NCBI GenBank assembly: GCA_016789205.1
Contig: JAEURF010000010.1
Coordinates: forward strand, 1-15,277
Source: Anaerolineales bacterium
Lineage (GTDB): Bacteria > Chloroflexota > Anaerolineae > Anaerolineales > Villigracilaceae
DNA: 15,277 nucleotides
Direction of reading: 5' to 3'
The position numbers and the translations under genes are program-made. Shown piece by piece: positions 1-8,149 of this stretch (its first letter is position 1; each line of letters begins with the position of its first letter). The notes under the pieces were generated by a model. That model ran no database searches. It was not told the DNA's origin and saw only the letters and a list, made by a program, of their open reading frames with translations.

Positions 1-120
1 ATTGCCAAAATTTGGGCTTCGACAAATATGGATAATATTTTGCAAACTGCCGTGCGAGAATTAGGGCGCAGTTTAGAAGCCGCAGAAGTTGAAATTGAAG
101 TTTCAATGGATGATAAATAA
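1..120 (+). CDS. C-terminal tail of a GAF-family sensor paralogue (5' partial)
   Basis: The frame is open from base 1 and ends at TAA 118-120, giving the last 39 residues of a protein whose start lies outside the window. The visible part reads as an amphipathic helix with 'ILQTAVRELGRSL' followed by a short strand-like 'EVEIEV'. This matches the end of every other protein here; the protein at 9940-12786 ends with 'VLQTAVEELGRSI' and then 'EVIIKL'. In GAF-rich proteins this pattern is the beginning of a GAF domain, but here the protein stops before the rest of the fold. It is therefore most likely the first visible member of the tandem family, with the usual truncated third GAF at its C-terminus. 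Its sensor part and any output domain cannot be judged. The stop overlaps the next start by one base. Confidence 0.85.
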   Translation: MAKIWASTNMDNILQTAVRELGRSLEAAEVEIEVSMDDK

Positions 121-122
121 TG
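118..122 (+). promoter_or_regulatory. TAATG stop-start overlap (translational coupling)
   Basis: The stop codon TAA (118-120) of the partial gene shares its last A with the ATG (120-122) of the next gene. Such one-base overlaps usually allow ribosomes to terminate and restart, keeping the two products at similar levels. Only a weak GGA (108-110) precedes the start, so reinitiation is a more likely entry route than independent initiation. Confidence 0.7.
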
Positions 123-1772
123 ATTAACAGAGACAACTCCCCCATTGGCTCTGAAGCGCAAAAGCCATTTAATGTCACAGAATGGCGTGAAGGCTTTATC
201 ATCACGATTTTACGAATCGGCTGTTTATTAGGTATTACCCTAATTGGGGTTTCATTTTCCACTGCTACAACTAGTGACCGAGTTTTATTTATAAGTTTAT
301 ATCTTGGCTTGTTAGCCATTACGCTCTTGCGAGTACCCTACAATGTGCGTGCATACGCCATTCTTTTATTGGTGTTTGCCGTTGGGGCAAATTCAATTCT
401 CGCATGGGGACCATGGATTGATGGAAGTGTATTTCTTTTAGCCAGTGTTGTCATAAGCGCATTATTATTTGACCGTCGGATTGACATCATTGTTTTCAGC
501 ATCAATATCGTATTTATGATTGTGATTGCCGTATTGCAAACTATCGGTTTATATCAACTCACAGCGCCGACCGCGCCACAAACAGTTCCAATTGACTGGG
601 TAGGATATATTTTTGACTTCACCGTAATGGGCGCAGTCATTGTCACCGCAATGGGACAATTCAAAAGTGCATTCACCCGCATTATTCAAGAAACACAAAA
701 TGCATTAGGCGCAGTTGCAATCGAACGAACGCGTTTGGAAGAAAAAGTAGTTGAAAGAACTGAAGCACTTGAAAACAGAATGATACAACTTCGTAATTCA
801 GCAATTACAGCCCGTTCGATTGCTGAAAAACAAAATATTTTAGAACTGCTTGAAACTACTACACAACTAGTATCAGAAAAATTTGGTTATTATCACAGCG
901 GTTTATTTATTTTAGATGACCAAAAACAAACTGCATTTTTACAAGCGGCTTCTTCTGCCGCAGGCAAAGCGTTAATTGGTCAGGCGTTTAGCGTAGAAAC
1001 AGATAGAAAAAATCCGCTGGCAACGGCTGTTGAACAAAACCGTGCCATCATCACTTCAGATATTGACCAAAAGAACTTTATTGCTGACGATAACTTCCCA
1101 CTCACCCGCTCACGCATGATTCTTCCACTGGCTGTACGTGGTAATGTAATTGGGTTAATAGATTTACACTCAGACCAACCGCGTGCTTTCAATGTTGAAG
1201 ATGCAGAAATTTTACAACTGCTTGCCGATTTGACTGCAATCTCATTTGATAACGTCCGCCTCATTAATGAGACGCGAAGCCTGATCAGCCAATTGGAAGC
1301 GAATACTACCAATCAGACTCAACGAACGTGGAGTAAGTTAACCAGCCGCGTAATGCCTGCATATCAGTACACACCCGCAGGTGTACGCCCCATTTTTACT
1401 CGTGATAAACGAAGCGATGACAAAGAAGGCTTACACATCCCGCTTGTGTTGTATGGTCAAAAAATTGGCGCAATCAAGTTGAAAAGAAAAAATAATCAAA
1501 CGGAATGGTCTGAACGTGAAAAAGCTCTGGTTGAAAAAATTGCCGACCAAGTTTCATTGGCGTTAGAAAATAGCCGCCTTGTAGAAGAAGCTCAAAAGAG
1601 TGCAGCACGCGACCAAATGATTGCAAACATTTCTACTCGCATTCGTGAAACGCTTGATATTGAATCTGTTGCCCGTACTGCTACGTTAGAACTTCGCCGA
1701 GTCTTTGATTTAAAAGAAGCCGAAATTTTGATTGGCACGCCGCAGGTTGAAAAAGAAAATGGAAAGTCGTAA
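120..1772 (+). CDS. Six-TM GAF-domain sensor protein with divergent GAF1, no output domain
   Basis: A 550-residue protein. An 'EWREGF' motif (21-26) leads into six probable membrane helices (about 26-45, 54-72, 79-97, 102-117, 123-142, 163-180). A coiled coil follows (about 185-235) with the signalling-helix core 'LEEKVVERTEALEN'. GAF1 spans about 236-385 and a shortened GAF2 about 400-490, containing 'YTPAG' and ending 'LALENSRL'. The tail (491-538) resembles the start of a third GAF. GAF1 is the outlier of the array: it keeps 'GYYHSGLFILD' but lacks the 'NSxGGxxML', 'GIVGYV' and 'NNPDLP' blocks of its paralogues, retaining only 'LTRSRMILPL'. It may bind a different ligand or none. No kinase, cyclase or other effector is present. 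The only cysteine is in the first membrane helix. Role inferred: membrane sensor or adaptor. Fold assignment is good; the signal is unknown. Confidence 0.88.
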   Translation: MINRDNSPIGSEAQKPFNVTEWREGFIITILRIGCLLGITLIGVSFSTATTSDRVLFISLYLGLLAITLLRVPYNVRAYAILLLVFAVGANSILAWGPWIDGSVFLLASVVISALLFDRRIDIIVFSINIVFMIVIAVLQTIGLYQLTAPTAPQTVPIDWVGYIFDFTVMGAVIVTAMGQFKSAFTRIIQETQNALGAVAIERTRLEEKVVERTEALENRMIQLRNSAITARSIAEKQNILELLETTTQLVSEKFGYYHSGLFILDDQKQTAFLQAASSAAGKALIGQAFSVETDRKNPLATAVEQNRAIITSDIDQKNFIADDNFPLTRSRMILPLAVRGNVIGLIDLHSDQPRAFNVEDAEILQLLADLTAISFDNVRLINETRSLISQLEANTTNQTQRTWSKLTSRVMPAYQYTPAGVRPIFTRDKRSDDKEGLHIPLVLYGQKIGAIKLKRKNNQTEWSEREKALVEKIADQVSLALENSRLVEEAQKSAARDQMIANISTRIRETLDIESVARTATLELRRVFDLKEAEILIGTPQVEKENGKS

Positions 1773-1776
1773 TTTA

Positions 1777-3483
1777 ATGAATCAATTATCAGCCCCTCCA
1801 AATTTATACGGCGAATGGCGTGCAGGCTTTCTGCGCACCACGTTATACCTCGCTTGTGCATTTGGATTGTTGGCTTTGGTGCCTGCAGTTTTATCTAGCC
1901 CTTTAATCTACTCGATTATTTATGGCGCACTTTATATGGTTTTGGTAATTATCACATTTTTACCGGCTTCATATAAAGTTCGTGGCGTTGCCTTGATATC
2001 TTTACTTTTCGGGCTTGGAATTTTAGGTATAACTGAAACCGGCATTATCGGTGACGCGCGCGTCTTTATGCTCGCATCAATTGCGTTGGCATCTTTGTTA
2101 TTTTCTTGGCGTGCGGGCTGGGTCATGACCGCCTGCACAATGATTGCTTATATTATTTTTGGCTGGTTAATTTTAACAGGCACCATGACAATAACCAGTA
2201 CAAACATCCGCGTCAGCACGCTGGAAGGCTGGATTTCTGCAAGTACGGCAGTACTTTTAATTGCGGTTTTAATAGTTAATGCAGTTCGTTTGACCCAATC
2301 AGAATTTATCAAAGCAGAGAGTCGCTCACAGTCTTTTTTGAGCGATTTACAAAAAGAAAGAGCCTTACAAGAAGACCGTATTCAAGAACGCACTCAATTA
2401 TTAGACAAACGCACAAATCAATTACGTGCAGTTGCAGATGTAGGGAAATCAATTACATCGTATCGAAATCTCTCGGAGCTTTTGCAACAAACCACACGCT
2501 TGATTAAAGAAAACTTTGGCTATTATCATGTTGGCATTTTCTTGTTGGATGAACGCAAACAATTTGCAGTGTTAACCGCCACAAATAGTGAAGGCGGTCT
2601 GCGCATGTTAGCAAGAGGACATCAACTTAAAGTTGGAGAAACCGGCATTGTAGGCTATGTCGCAGAAGCAATCAAAGCACGTATCGCTTTGGATGTCGGT
2701 GAAGATGCAGTCTTCTTCAATAATCCAGACCTACCGAATACACGTTCAGAAATGGCCCTTCCATTGGTGGTTGCTGGTCAAATTTTGGGCGTGTTAGATG
2801 TACAAAGTACGGAACCCAATGCATTTGCTGAGGAAGATGTTGCGACACTTCAAATTTTGGCAGAACAACTTGCAGTTGCAATTCAAAATGCAAAATTGTT
2901 TAGTGAAACTGAAAAAGCCTTAGAAGCCTCACGCCTCGCATATGGTGAAATCAGTCGTGAAGCATGGATTAAGATTCTACACGAGCAGTCGCGTATTGGG
3001 TACATTGCTACACCCCCAGGGATTACAGAAACTCAACCAGAAACCGTTGAACCGAGCCTTGCAAAAGCCATTGATACTGGCGACTTAATTTTAGGTGACG
3101 ATGGCTTAACTATCAGCGTGCCAATTAAGATACGTGGTCAGGCAATTGGTGCAATCCGTTTGAAAAAATCTGAAATTTCAGAAGCATGGTCTCAAGAAGA
3201 AACCAATCTTGCAGTTACATTATCAGACCAATTAAGCAGTGCGTTAGAAAGTGCACGCTTATATCAAGATTCACAACAACGTGCCGCGCGCGAATCTTTG
3301 GTGTCCGATATTTCTGCACGGTTAAGTGCTGTGACACAAATGGATTTAATTGTCCGCGAAACCGTGCAAGAACTTGGCGAAGCACTCGGAAATGCGTCGG
3401 TCACTTTCCAATTGCTAGACCAGCCTAATGGTCACACACAGGAATCAGGTCGAGAAAATGGACGCGGAAAGGCAGGCGCATAA
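1777..3483 (+). CDS. Six-TM GAF-domain sensor protein, no output domain
   Basis: A 568-residue protein using ATG 1777, four bases after the previous stop, with GGAAAG at 1761-1766 as a possible ribosome site. This start aligns 'EWRAGF' (13-18) with 'EWREGF' of the preceding paralogue. ATG 1759 (14-base overlap) and TTG 1732 are in frame but less attractive. Six probable membrane helices lie at about 19-39, 43-62, 68-86, 95-111, 115-135 and 152-170. A coiled coil with 'RIQERTQLLD' precedes GAF1 (about 222-377), which carries 'GYYHVGIFLLD', 'NSEGGLRML', 'GIVGYV', 'FFNNPDLPNTRSEMALPL' and 'DVQSTEPNAF'. The usual 'GxPRIALD' is 'IKARIALD' here. GAF2 (about 393-497) has 'VPIKIRGQAIGAIRL'. The tail ends with an extra hydrophilic Gly/Glu/Arg-rich stretch of about 20 residues not seen in the paralogues. 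No effector domain follows. Likely a membrane sensor subunit; signal unknown. Confidence 0.9.
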   Translation: MNQLSAPPNLYGEWRAGFLRTTLYLACAFGLLALVPAVLSSPLIYSIIYGALYMVLVIITFLPASYKVRGVALISLLFGLGILGITETGIIGDARVFMLASIALASLLFSWRAGWVMTACTMIAYIIFGWLILTGTMTITSTNIRVSTLEGWISASTAVLLIAVLIVNAVRLTQSEFIKAESRSQSFLSDLQKERALQEDRIQERTQLLDKRTNQLRAVADVGKSITSYRNLSELLQQTTRLIKENFGYYHVGIFLLDERKQFAVLTATNSEGGLRMLARGHQLKVGETGIVGYVAEAIKARIALDVGEDAVFFNNPDLPNTRSEMALPLVVAGQILGVLDVQSTEPNAFAEEDVATLQILAEQLAVAIQNAKLFSETEKALEASRLAYGEISREAWIKILHEQSRIGYIATPPGITETQPETVEPSLAKAIDTGDLILGDDGLTISVPIKIRGQAIGAIRLKKSEISEAWSQEETNLAVTLSDQLSSALESARLYQDSQQRAARESLVSDISARLSAVTQMDLIVRETVQELGEALGNASVTFQLLDQPNGHTQESGRENGRGKAGA

Positions 3484-3486
3484 TAT

Positions 3487-5187
3487 ATGCTTAAGCAAAA
3501 TCCTCCCCGCTCCATCAATTCACGCATTCGTGAAGTTTGGCAAAGGTTAACCACACCGCATCCATCAATTAAAGATATTCGTGAGATTCGCAAAGCGCAA
3601 CTGCTTTCGATTCTGACTTTGATTTTAACTATCTTACTTTTTATAGCAGTTGTGTATGGTCCAAGAAGCCTTAGTGTTTTCCTGACATTAAGCATTGTGA
3701 CATTAACTTCATACTTATTAAGCAGATCAGTATATTATGGCTTGGGTGCATATTTGTTTACATATGCATTTACAGCCATTGGCTATTACACAATTTATAA
3801 CGGCTCAGCCACAACAATAGAATCAGCTATTTCAACCACAGTACATGTAGCAATCGTGTTTTCAAGTGTATTACTTTCACGCAGAGGCTTTCTCGGGTTG
3901 GTTGCATTTTCTACAATCGCCGCTTTTAGCGTTCCGATGTATACCAACACACCCATTGCCGTCACAGATAGCATCGGACGTACCGGCGGCATTGTCTTAG
4001 TGATTGGTGTTGTCTTATATGGCATTAACATTTTCCGTGAAAATTTGGAAAAAGAACAATTGGAAGAAATCAGTAATACGAATCGCAAACTAGAAGATTT
4101 AACAGTCAGCCTTGAAGAACGCATCAAGATTCGTACGCAAGAATTGGAACAAGTTACTCAACAGACGGCTCAACGTGCGACCCGTTTACAATCCATTTCT
4201 GATATTTCACAAGAAATCGTTTCCAGCATTACACAAAAACCAGATGAAGTGCTTGGACGAATTACACAAATTATTAGCAAAAAACTTGGTTATTATCATG
4301 TCGGTATTTTCTTGCTCGATAAAGATGAAGAATACGCTGTGCTTCGTGCCGCCAACAGCCGCGGCGGACAAAAAATGTTAGCAAGAAGACATCAACTTAG
4401 AGTTGGTGGCACAGGCATTGTAGGCTATGTGACTCAAAGCGGACGTCCGCGTATTGCACTTGATACCAGCGCAGATGCAGTCTTCTTTAATAATCCTGAT
4501 TTACCTGAAACGCGTTCAGAAATTTCCTTACCATTGAAATACGGCAATACCATTCTCGGTGCATTAGACGTACAAAGTTCATTACCAAACGCTTTCAATA
4601 ATGAAGATGTTGATACATTGAGCGCACTCGCGAACCAAATTGCGATTGTTATTAAGAATATTCAAACTGCTGAAGAAATGAAATATGGCGTTGTAAATCG
4701 AAACATAAAATTTTCAGCCAAAGATATTCAAAGTGGATATTCATTCCAAACAGATGGAAGCATCATCACAACAACGCTCCCGAAAAATCATCCACAAGTA
4801 GATAAAGCCATCGCTTCAGGCGAGACAGTCATCCTGAGTGCTCCACCCAAAGGGACTCAACCCACTTTAGCAGTTCCAGTCAAATTCCGCGACCAGTTAA
4901 TCGGCATTATTCATGTTGAGGCAAGTGAAGAAACTCGCAACTGGACAGAAGACGAAATCTCACTCGTTCAAGCAATTTCAGATCGCGCCGCATTAGCTTT
5001 AGAAAATGCTCGTTTATTAGAAGATAGCCAAAAACGCGCCTCCAAAGAACAAGCGATTGGTGAAATCTCGACAAAGATTGGTGCTACAGCAGATATCGAA
5101 GCGATTTTAAGAACAGCCGTCCGCGAATTAGGTGCTCAAATTAGCGGCACCCAAGTGACCGTTGAGATTGGAGGCGGCAACAAGTAA
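3487..5187 (+). CDS. Six-TM GAF-domain sensor protein, no output domain
   Basis: A 566-residue protein starting three bases after the previous stop; only weak purine runs (AGG 3474-3476, AAAGG 3468-3472) precede ATG 3487. A basic N-terminal segment of about 36 residues is longer than in its neighbours. Membrane helices lie at about 38-57, 61-78, 83-103, 115-130, 134-151 and 166-182, with 'SVLLSRR' after the fourth. The coiled coil carries 'LEERIKIRTQELE', so the central Glu of the 'ERT' core is Ile. GAF1 (about 238-392) has 'GYYHVGIFLLD', 'NSRGGQKML', 'GIVGYV' and 'FFNNPDLPETRSEISLPL'; 'DTSAD' replaces the common 'DVGAD'. The linker into GAF2 (about 412-512) is unusual and lacks the Trp that the other six complete paralogues carry before GAF2. 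The tail is the standard unfinished GAF. There are no cysteines. The DNA shares near-identical patches with the preceding gene (e.g. 2605-2629 and 4375-4399, one mismatch). Signal unknown. Confidence 0.9.
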   Translation: MLKQNPPRSINSRIREVWQRLTTPHPSIKDIREIRKAQLLSILTLILTILLFIAVVYGPRSLSVFLTLSIVTLTSYLLSRSVYYGLGAYLFTYAFTAIGYYTIYNGSATTIESAISTTVHVAIVFSSVLLSRRGFLGLVAFSTIAAFSVPMYTNTPIAVTDSIGRTGGIVLVIGVVLYGINIFRENLEKEQLEEISNTNRKLEDLTVSLEERIKIRTQELEQVTQQTAQRATRLQSISDISQEIVSSITQKPDEVLGRITQIISKKLGYYHVGIFLLDKDEEYAVLRAANSRGGQKMLARRHQLRVGGTGIVGYVTQSGRPRIALDTSADAVFFNNPDLPETRSEISLPLKYGNTILGALDVQSSLPNAFNNEDVDTLSALANQIAIVIKNIQTAEEMKYGVVNRNIKFSAKDIQSGYSFQTDGSIITTTLPKNHPQVDKAIASGETVILSAPPKGTQPTLAVPVKFRDQLIGIIHVEASEETRNWTEDEISLVQAISDRAALALENARLLEDSQKRASKEQAIGEISTKIGATADIEAILRTAVRELGAQISGTQVTVEIGGGNK

Positions 5188-5200
5188 CTGCCGAACATTT

Positions 5201-8143
5201 ATGAATATGTCACAATCCTCAACTCAAATGAGTGCTATAGAACGTCACAACAGAAATGGCTTCGCGATTACTGTTTCGTTTATCGTTACAGCGATTGCCG
5301 CAATTGTACTTTTTGGTTATTTTGCCTATTCCGAAAACATTCCGCAATTGTATATCCCTGTTGCCTTATTGGTTGCGACAGTCTTTATTAATCTTTATCC
5401 GCTATCTCTAATTCGCAAAGGACGCACCAACCTTGCAATGTTAATTGTTGGGGCAGTTTATCTATTTGATGTAGTTGCGATTGAGTTTATTGTTCAAGGG
5501 CTTGGGATAATTATTTCCATCACAACGGTAATGTTGTTACTATTTATCGCTGGGCTGGCAGTCTCATCCAATTATTCTGTGCTAGGAACAGCTGTTGCGC
5601 TTTTAGCTGGTGTTGCCACATTTGCTTTAGATATTTTTCTTAGCGGAAATCGCATTCAAGTACCTTTACTAGCGGCATATGCACCTTATGTTGCCCTGGG
5701 GCTAATTGTTCCTGTTTTCATCGTCTTCGTTCGTGAGTTTAACAACTTTAATTTACAAATTAAAATCACGCTTGGTATTTTGATTACCGGCGGTATTACA
5801 GTTGCGACAATTGCTTACTTTGGCTTGAGCCGTGCTGGTGAAATTGTTAATTCAATTTCAGAAAAATTTGAAACAAGTGTTACCGAAGAAACTAAAGCAA
5901 ATATCTTAAATCGTGTGCGAACGGAAGCCAGCAACACAGACTTATTATTTTCAGATATCACAAATAGCCTCAAAGAGATTGCAGAGTACCGTGCGAGGCT
6001 TGATGAGCAAAAGTCATTAATTGCAAATGGTGTTTATTGGGATTCGTTTGGGCGCGTCTTCCAATTGCCGCAAGGTCAATATGGCAATGCAAGCACAGAT
6101 ATTGCTTCTATTTATATTCCGAACACAATTCCAATTACTGAAGAAATGTTGGCAGATATTAACGCTAGCGTTTATTTAGACTTTTTAGCACCAAACTTCT
6201 TAAAGACACATCCTGAAACTGTAGCAATTTACTACATCAGTGCTTCGGGCTATACAGTTTATTACCCAAACACTAGCCTAGCACAAAATGTCCCGCCAGA
6301 TTATGACCCAAGAACAGATTCATTCTATACGATTGCGACACCGGAAAGAAACCCAGACCGCCTCCCCCGCTGGACTGACCCCTATCAAGACCCTGCAGGG
6401 GCAGGTCTCATTATCACTTTGTCAATTCCTGTATATACTGAGTCTGGTGAGTTTAAAGGCGTGATGGGTGCTGATTTAAAACTTGCGAGCATTTCAGAAT
6501 TGGTTGCAAACATCCAACTCAGTGATACAGATTTTGCTTTTGTAATTGATAAAAATGGTTTCATCATTTACATGCCTGAGGAAGGCTATCAAGCCTTTGG
6601 CATGCAACCAAAAGAAGTGACAGGCAGTGTCTTAACAAAACAATCTGTCTTTGATACAGAAATTCCAAACTTAGAGTTTGCCGCACAACGGATTGTATTT
6701 AATCAAGCCAACTTAGTGGAAGTACCCATTAATGGAATTAACACCTACGTGGTAAGTTCTACATTGCCCGCCACAGAATACAAACTGGTTATCTTTGCGC
6801 CAACTGATGAACTAAATACCAAAATTCTTGCTTCACGTCAAGAAGTACAAAACGATATTCAAAATTCTTTAGCAAATGCCAGTCTCATTTTAATTGGTTT
6901 GTTCATTGGCGCATTAATCATCAGCCTTATTGTAGGTCAAATTATCACGCGCCCAGTAAAACGCTTGACCAATACCGTTGAACAAATCGCAGGTGGTGAC
7001 TTAACCGCTCGCGCCAATATCGAAACAGAAGATGAAGCCGGTGCGCTCGCACGTTCATTCAATCAAATGGCAGAAAGATTAAACAACACACTGCAAGGGC
7101 TTGAAGAAAAAGTTACTGAACGTACGAATGAGATTGAAATCATCAGCAAAAGCAATGCCAAACGCGCGGCACAATTTGAATCCATTGCCCGCATTTCACG
7201 CGTGATGAGTTCTACCCAAACGCTTGATAGGCTTTTGCCACAAATTGTGCAAAACATTTCTGATGAGTTTGATTTTTATCATGTCGGCATTTTCTTGTTG
7301 GATGTACATAAAGAGTTTGCCGTACTTGCCGCCGCAAATAGTGATGGCGGAAAAAGAATGCTTGAACGGAATCATCGCCTGAAGGTTGGCGAAACAGGCA
7401 TCGTCGGGTTTGTGACGCGCGCCGGTCAACCACGCATCGCACTAGACGTGGGAGCGGATGCGGTCTTCTTCAACAATCCTGACCTTCCAGAAACTCGTTC
7501 AGAAATTGCTTTGCCCTTACGCATTGAAGCAGATATTTTTGGTGCATTAGATGTACAAAGCACAGAAACCAATGCGTTTTCAGAAGAAGATGTAAATATT
7601 CTTTCCGTGTTGGCTGACCAAGTAAGTATTGCAATTCAAAATGCACGCTCATATCAACAAAGCCGTGAAGCCTTAGAACAAGCAGAAATTTCTGCCGCAC
7701 AAATGATTGAACAACAATGGAATCAATTCTTAAGCCGCCAAAATATTACTCAATATCACTTTGACGGTGTAGAAGCGCGTCAGTTTTCAACTACGGATAA
7801 ACAAGCACATAACCTTGCCATTCCGCTCATCTTGCGCGGTGCACAAATTGGAACACTGAGATTAAGTACAACCGATGCCAATCGCGTCTGGGATGAAGAC
7901 GAAATTGCAATTGCGCAAGCAACTGCAGAGCGTACTGCTTTGGCAATTGAAAATGCACGCTTATTGCAAGAAGCACAAAAACGTGCCGCCAAAGAAAAAA
8001 CGATTGGTGATATTTCTGCAAAAATTAGCAATTTGATTAGTTTGGAAAACATTCTTGAAACTACGATTCAAGAATTGGGTAGTACACTGCCCGGCACAGA
8101 AGTTGCCATTCAGTTTACAAACGAAACACCGGAGCATGAGTAA
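5201..8143 (+). CDS. Six-TM + dCache + HAMP + tandem GAF sensor protein, no output domain
   Basis: A 980-residue protein from ATG 5201, 13 bases after the previous stop; ATG 5207 is an alternative and TTG 5162 would overlap the upstream gene. Six membrane helices lie within 21-178, a seventh is at about 188-208, a large extracytoplasmic double-Cache domain at about 221-540, an eighth helix at 561-583, and HAMP at about 583-635 ('RPVKRL', 'DEAGALARSFNQM'). A coiled coil with 'LEEKVTERT', GAF1 (about 672-817), GAF2 (about 835-925) and the unfinished-GAF tail follow. The dCache carries 'YYPN', 'PPDYDPRTDSFY', 'WTDPYQD' and 'GVMGADL'. It is closely similar to the dCache at 12788-15256, but the Arg and Trp of the amino-acid-binding signature are Asp373 and Phe375. 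It probably senses a small extracellular molecule other than a plain amino acid (inference). It contains no cysteine and no effector domain. Confidence 0.92.
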   Translation: MNMSQSSTQMSAIERHNRNGFAITVSFIVTAIAAIVLFGYFAYSENIPQLYIPVALLVATVFINLYPLSLIRKGRTNLAMLIVGAVYLFDVVAIEFIVQGLGIIISITTVMLLLFIAGLAVSSNYSVLGTAVALLAGVATFALDIFLSGNRIQVPLLAAYAPYVALGLIVPVFIVFVREFNNFNLQIKITLGILITGGITVATIAYFGLSRAGEIVNSISEKFETSVTEETKANILNRVRTEASNTDLLFSDITNSLKEIAEYRARLDEQKSLIANGVYWDSFGRVFQLPQGQYGNASTDIASIYIPNTIPITEEMLADINASVYLDFLAPNFLKTHPETVAIYYISASGYTVYYPNTSLAQNVPPDYDPRTDSFYTIATPERNPDRLPRWTDPYQDPAGAGLIITLSIPVYTESGEFKGVMGADLKLASISELVANIQLSDTDFAFVIDKNGFIIYMPEEGYQAFGMQPKEVTGSVLTKQSVFDTEIPNLEFAAQRIVFNQANLVEVPINGINTYVVSSTLPATEYKLVIFAPTDELNTKILASRQEVQNDIQNSLANASLILIGLFIGALIISLIVGQIITRPVKRLTNTVEQIAGGDLTARANIETEDEAGALARSFNQMAERLNNTLQGLEEKVTERTNEIEIISKSNAKRAAQFESIARISRVMSSTQTLDRLLPQIVQNISDEFDFYHVGIFLLDVHKEFAVLAAANSDGGKRMLERNHRLKVGETGIVGFVTRAGQPRIALDVGADAVFFNNPDLPETRSEIALPLRIEADIFGALDVQSTETNAFSEEDVNILSVLADQVSIAIQNARSYQQSREALEQAEISAAQMIEQQWNQFLSRQNITQYHFDGVEARQFSTTDKQAHNLAIPLILRGAQIGTLRLSTTDANRVWDEDEIAIAQATAERTALAIENARLLQEAQKRAAKEKTIGDISAKISNLISLENILETTIQELGSTLPGTEVAIQFTNETPEHE
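7433..7500 (+). repeat. GAF1 nucleotide patch shared with 14531-14598
   Basis: This 68-base segment encodes 'RIALDVGADAVFFNNPDLP' and the following 'ETR'. It differs from 14531-14598 at only four positions, three of them synonymous. The 17-base core cgcatcgcactagacgt, with the Leu codon CTA, is identical here, at 9118-9134 and at 14531-14547. Confidence 0.85.
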
Positions 8144-8149
8144 TTGCTC

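Noticed and set aside
1732..5200. Earlier starts TTG 1732, ATG 1759 and TTG 5162
   Set aside because: They would overlap the preceding gene by 14-41 bases, lack good ribosome sites, and add N-terminal residues with no counterpart in the paralogues. The chosen ATG codons align with the family start.
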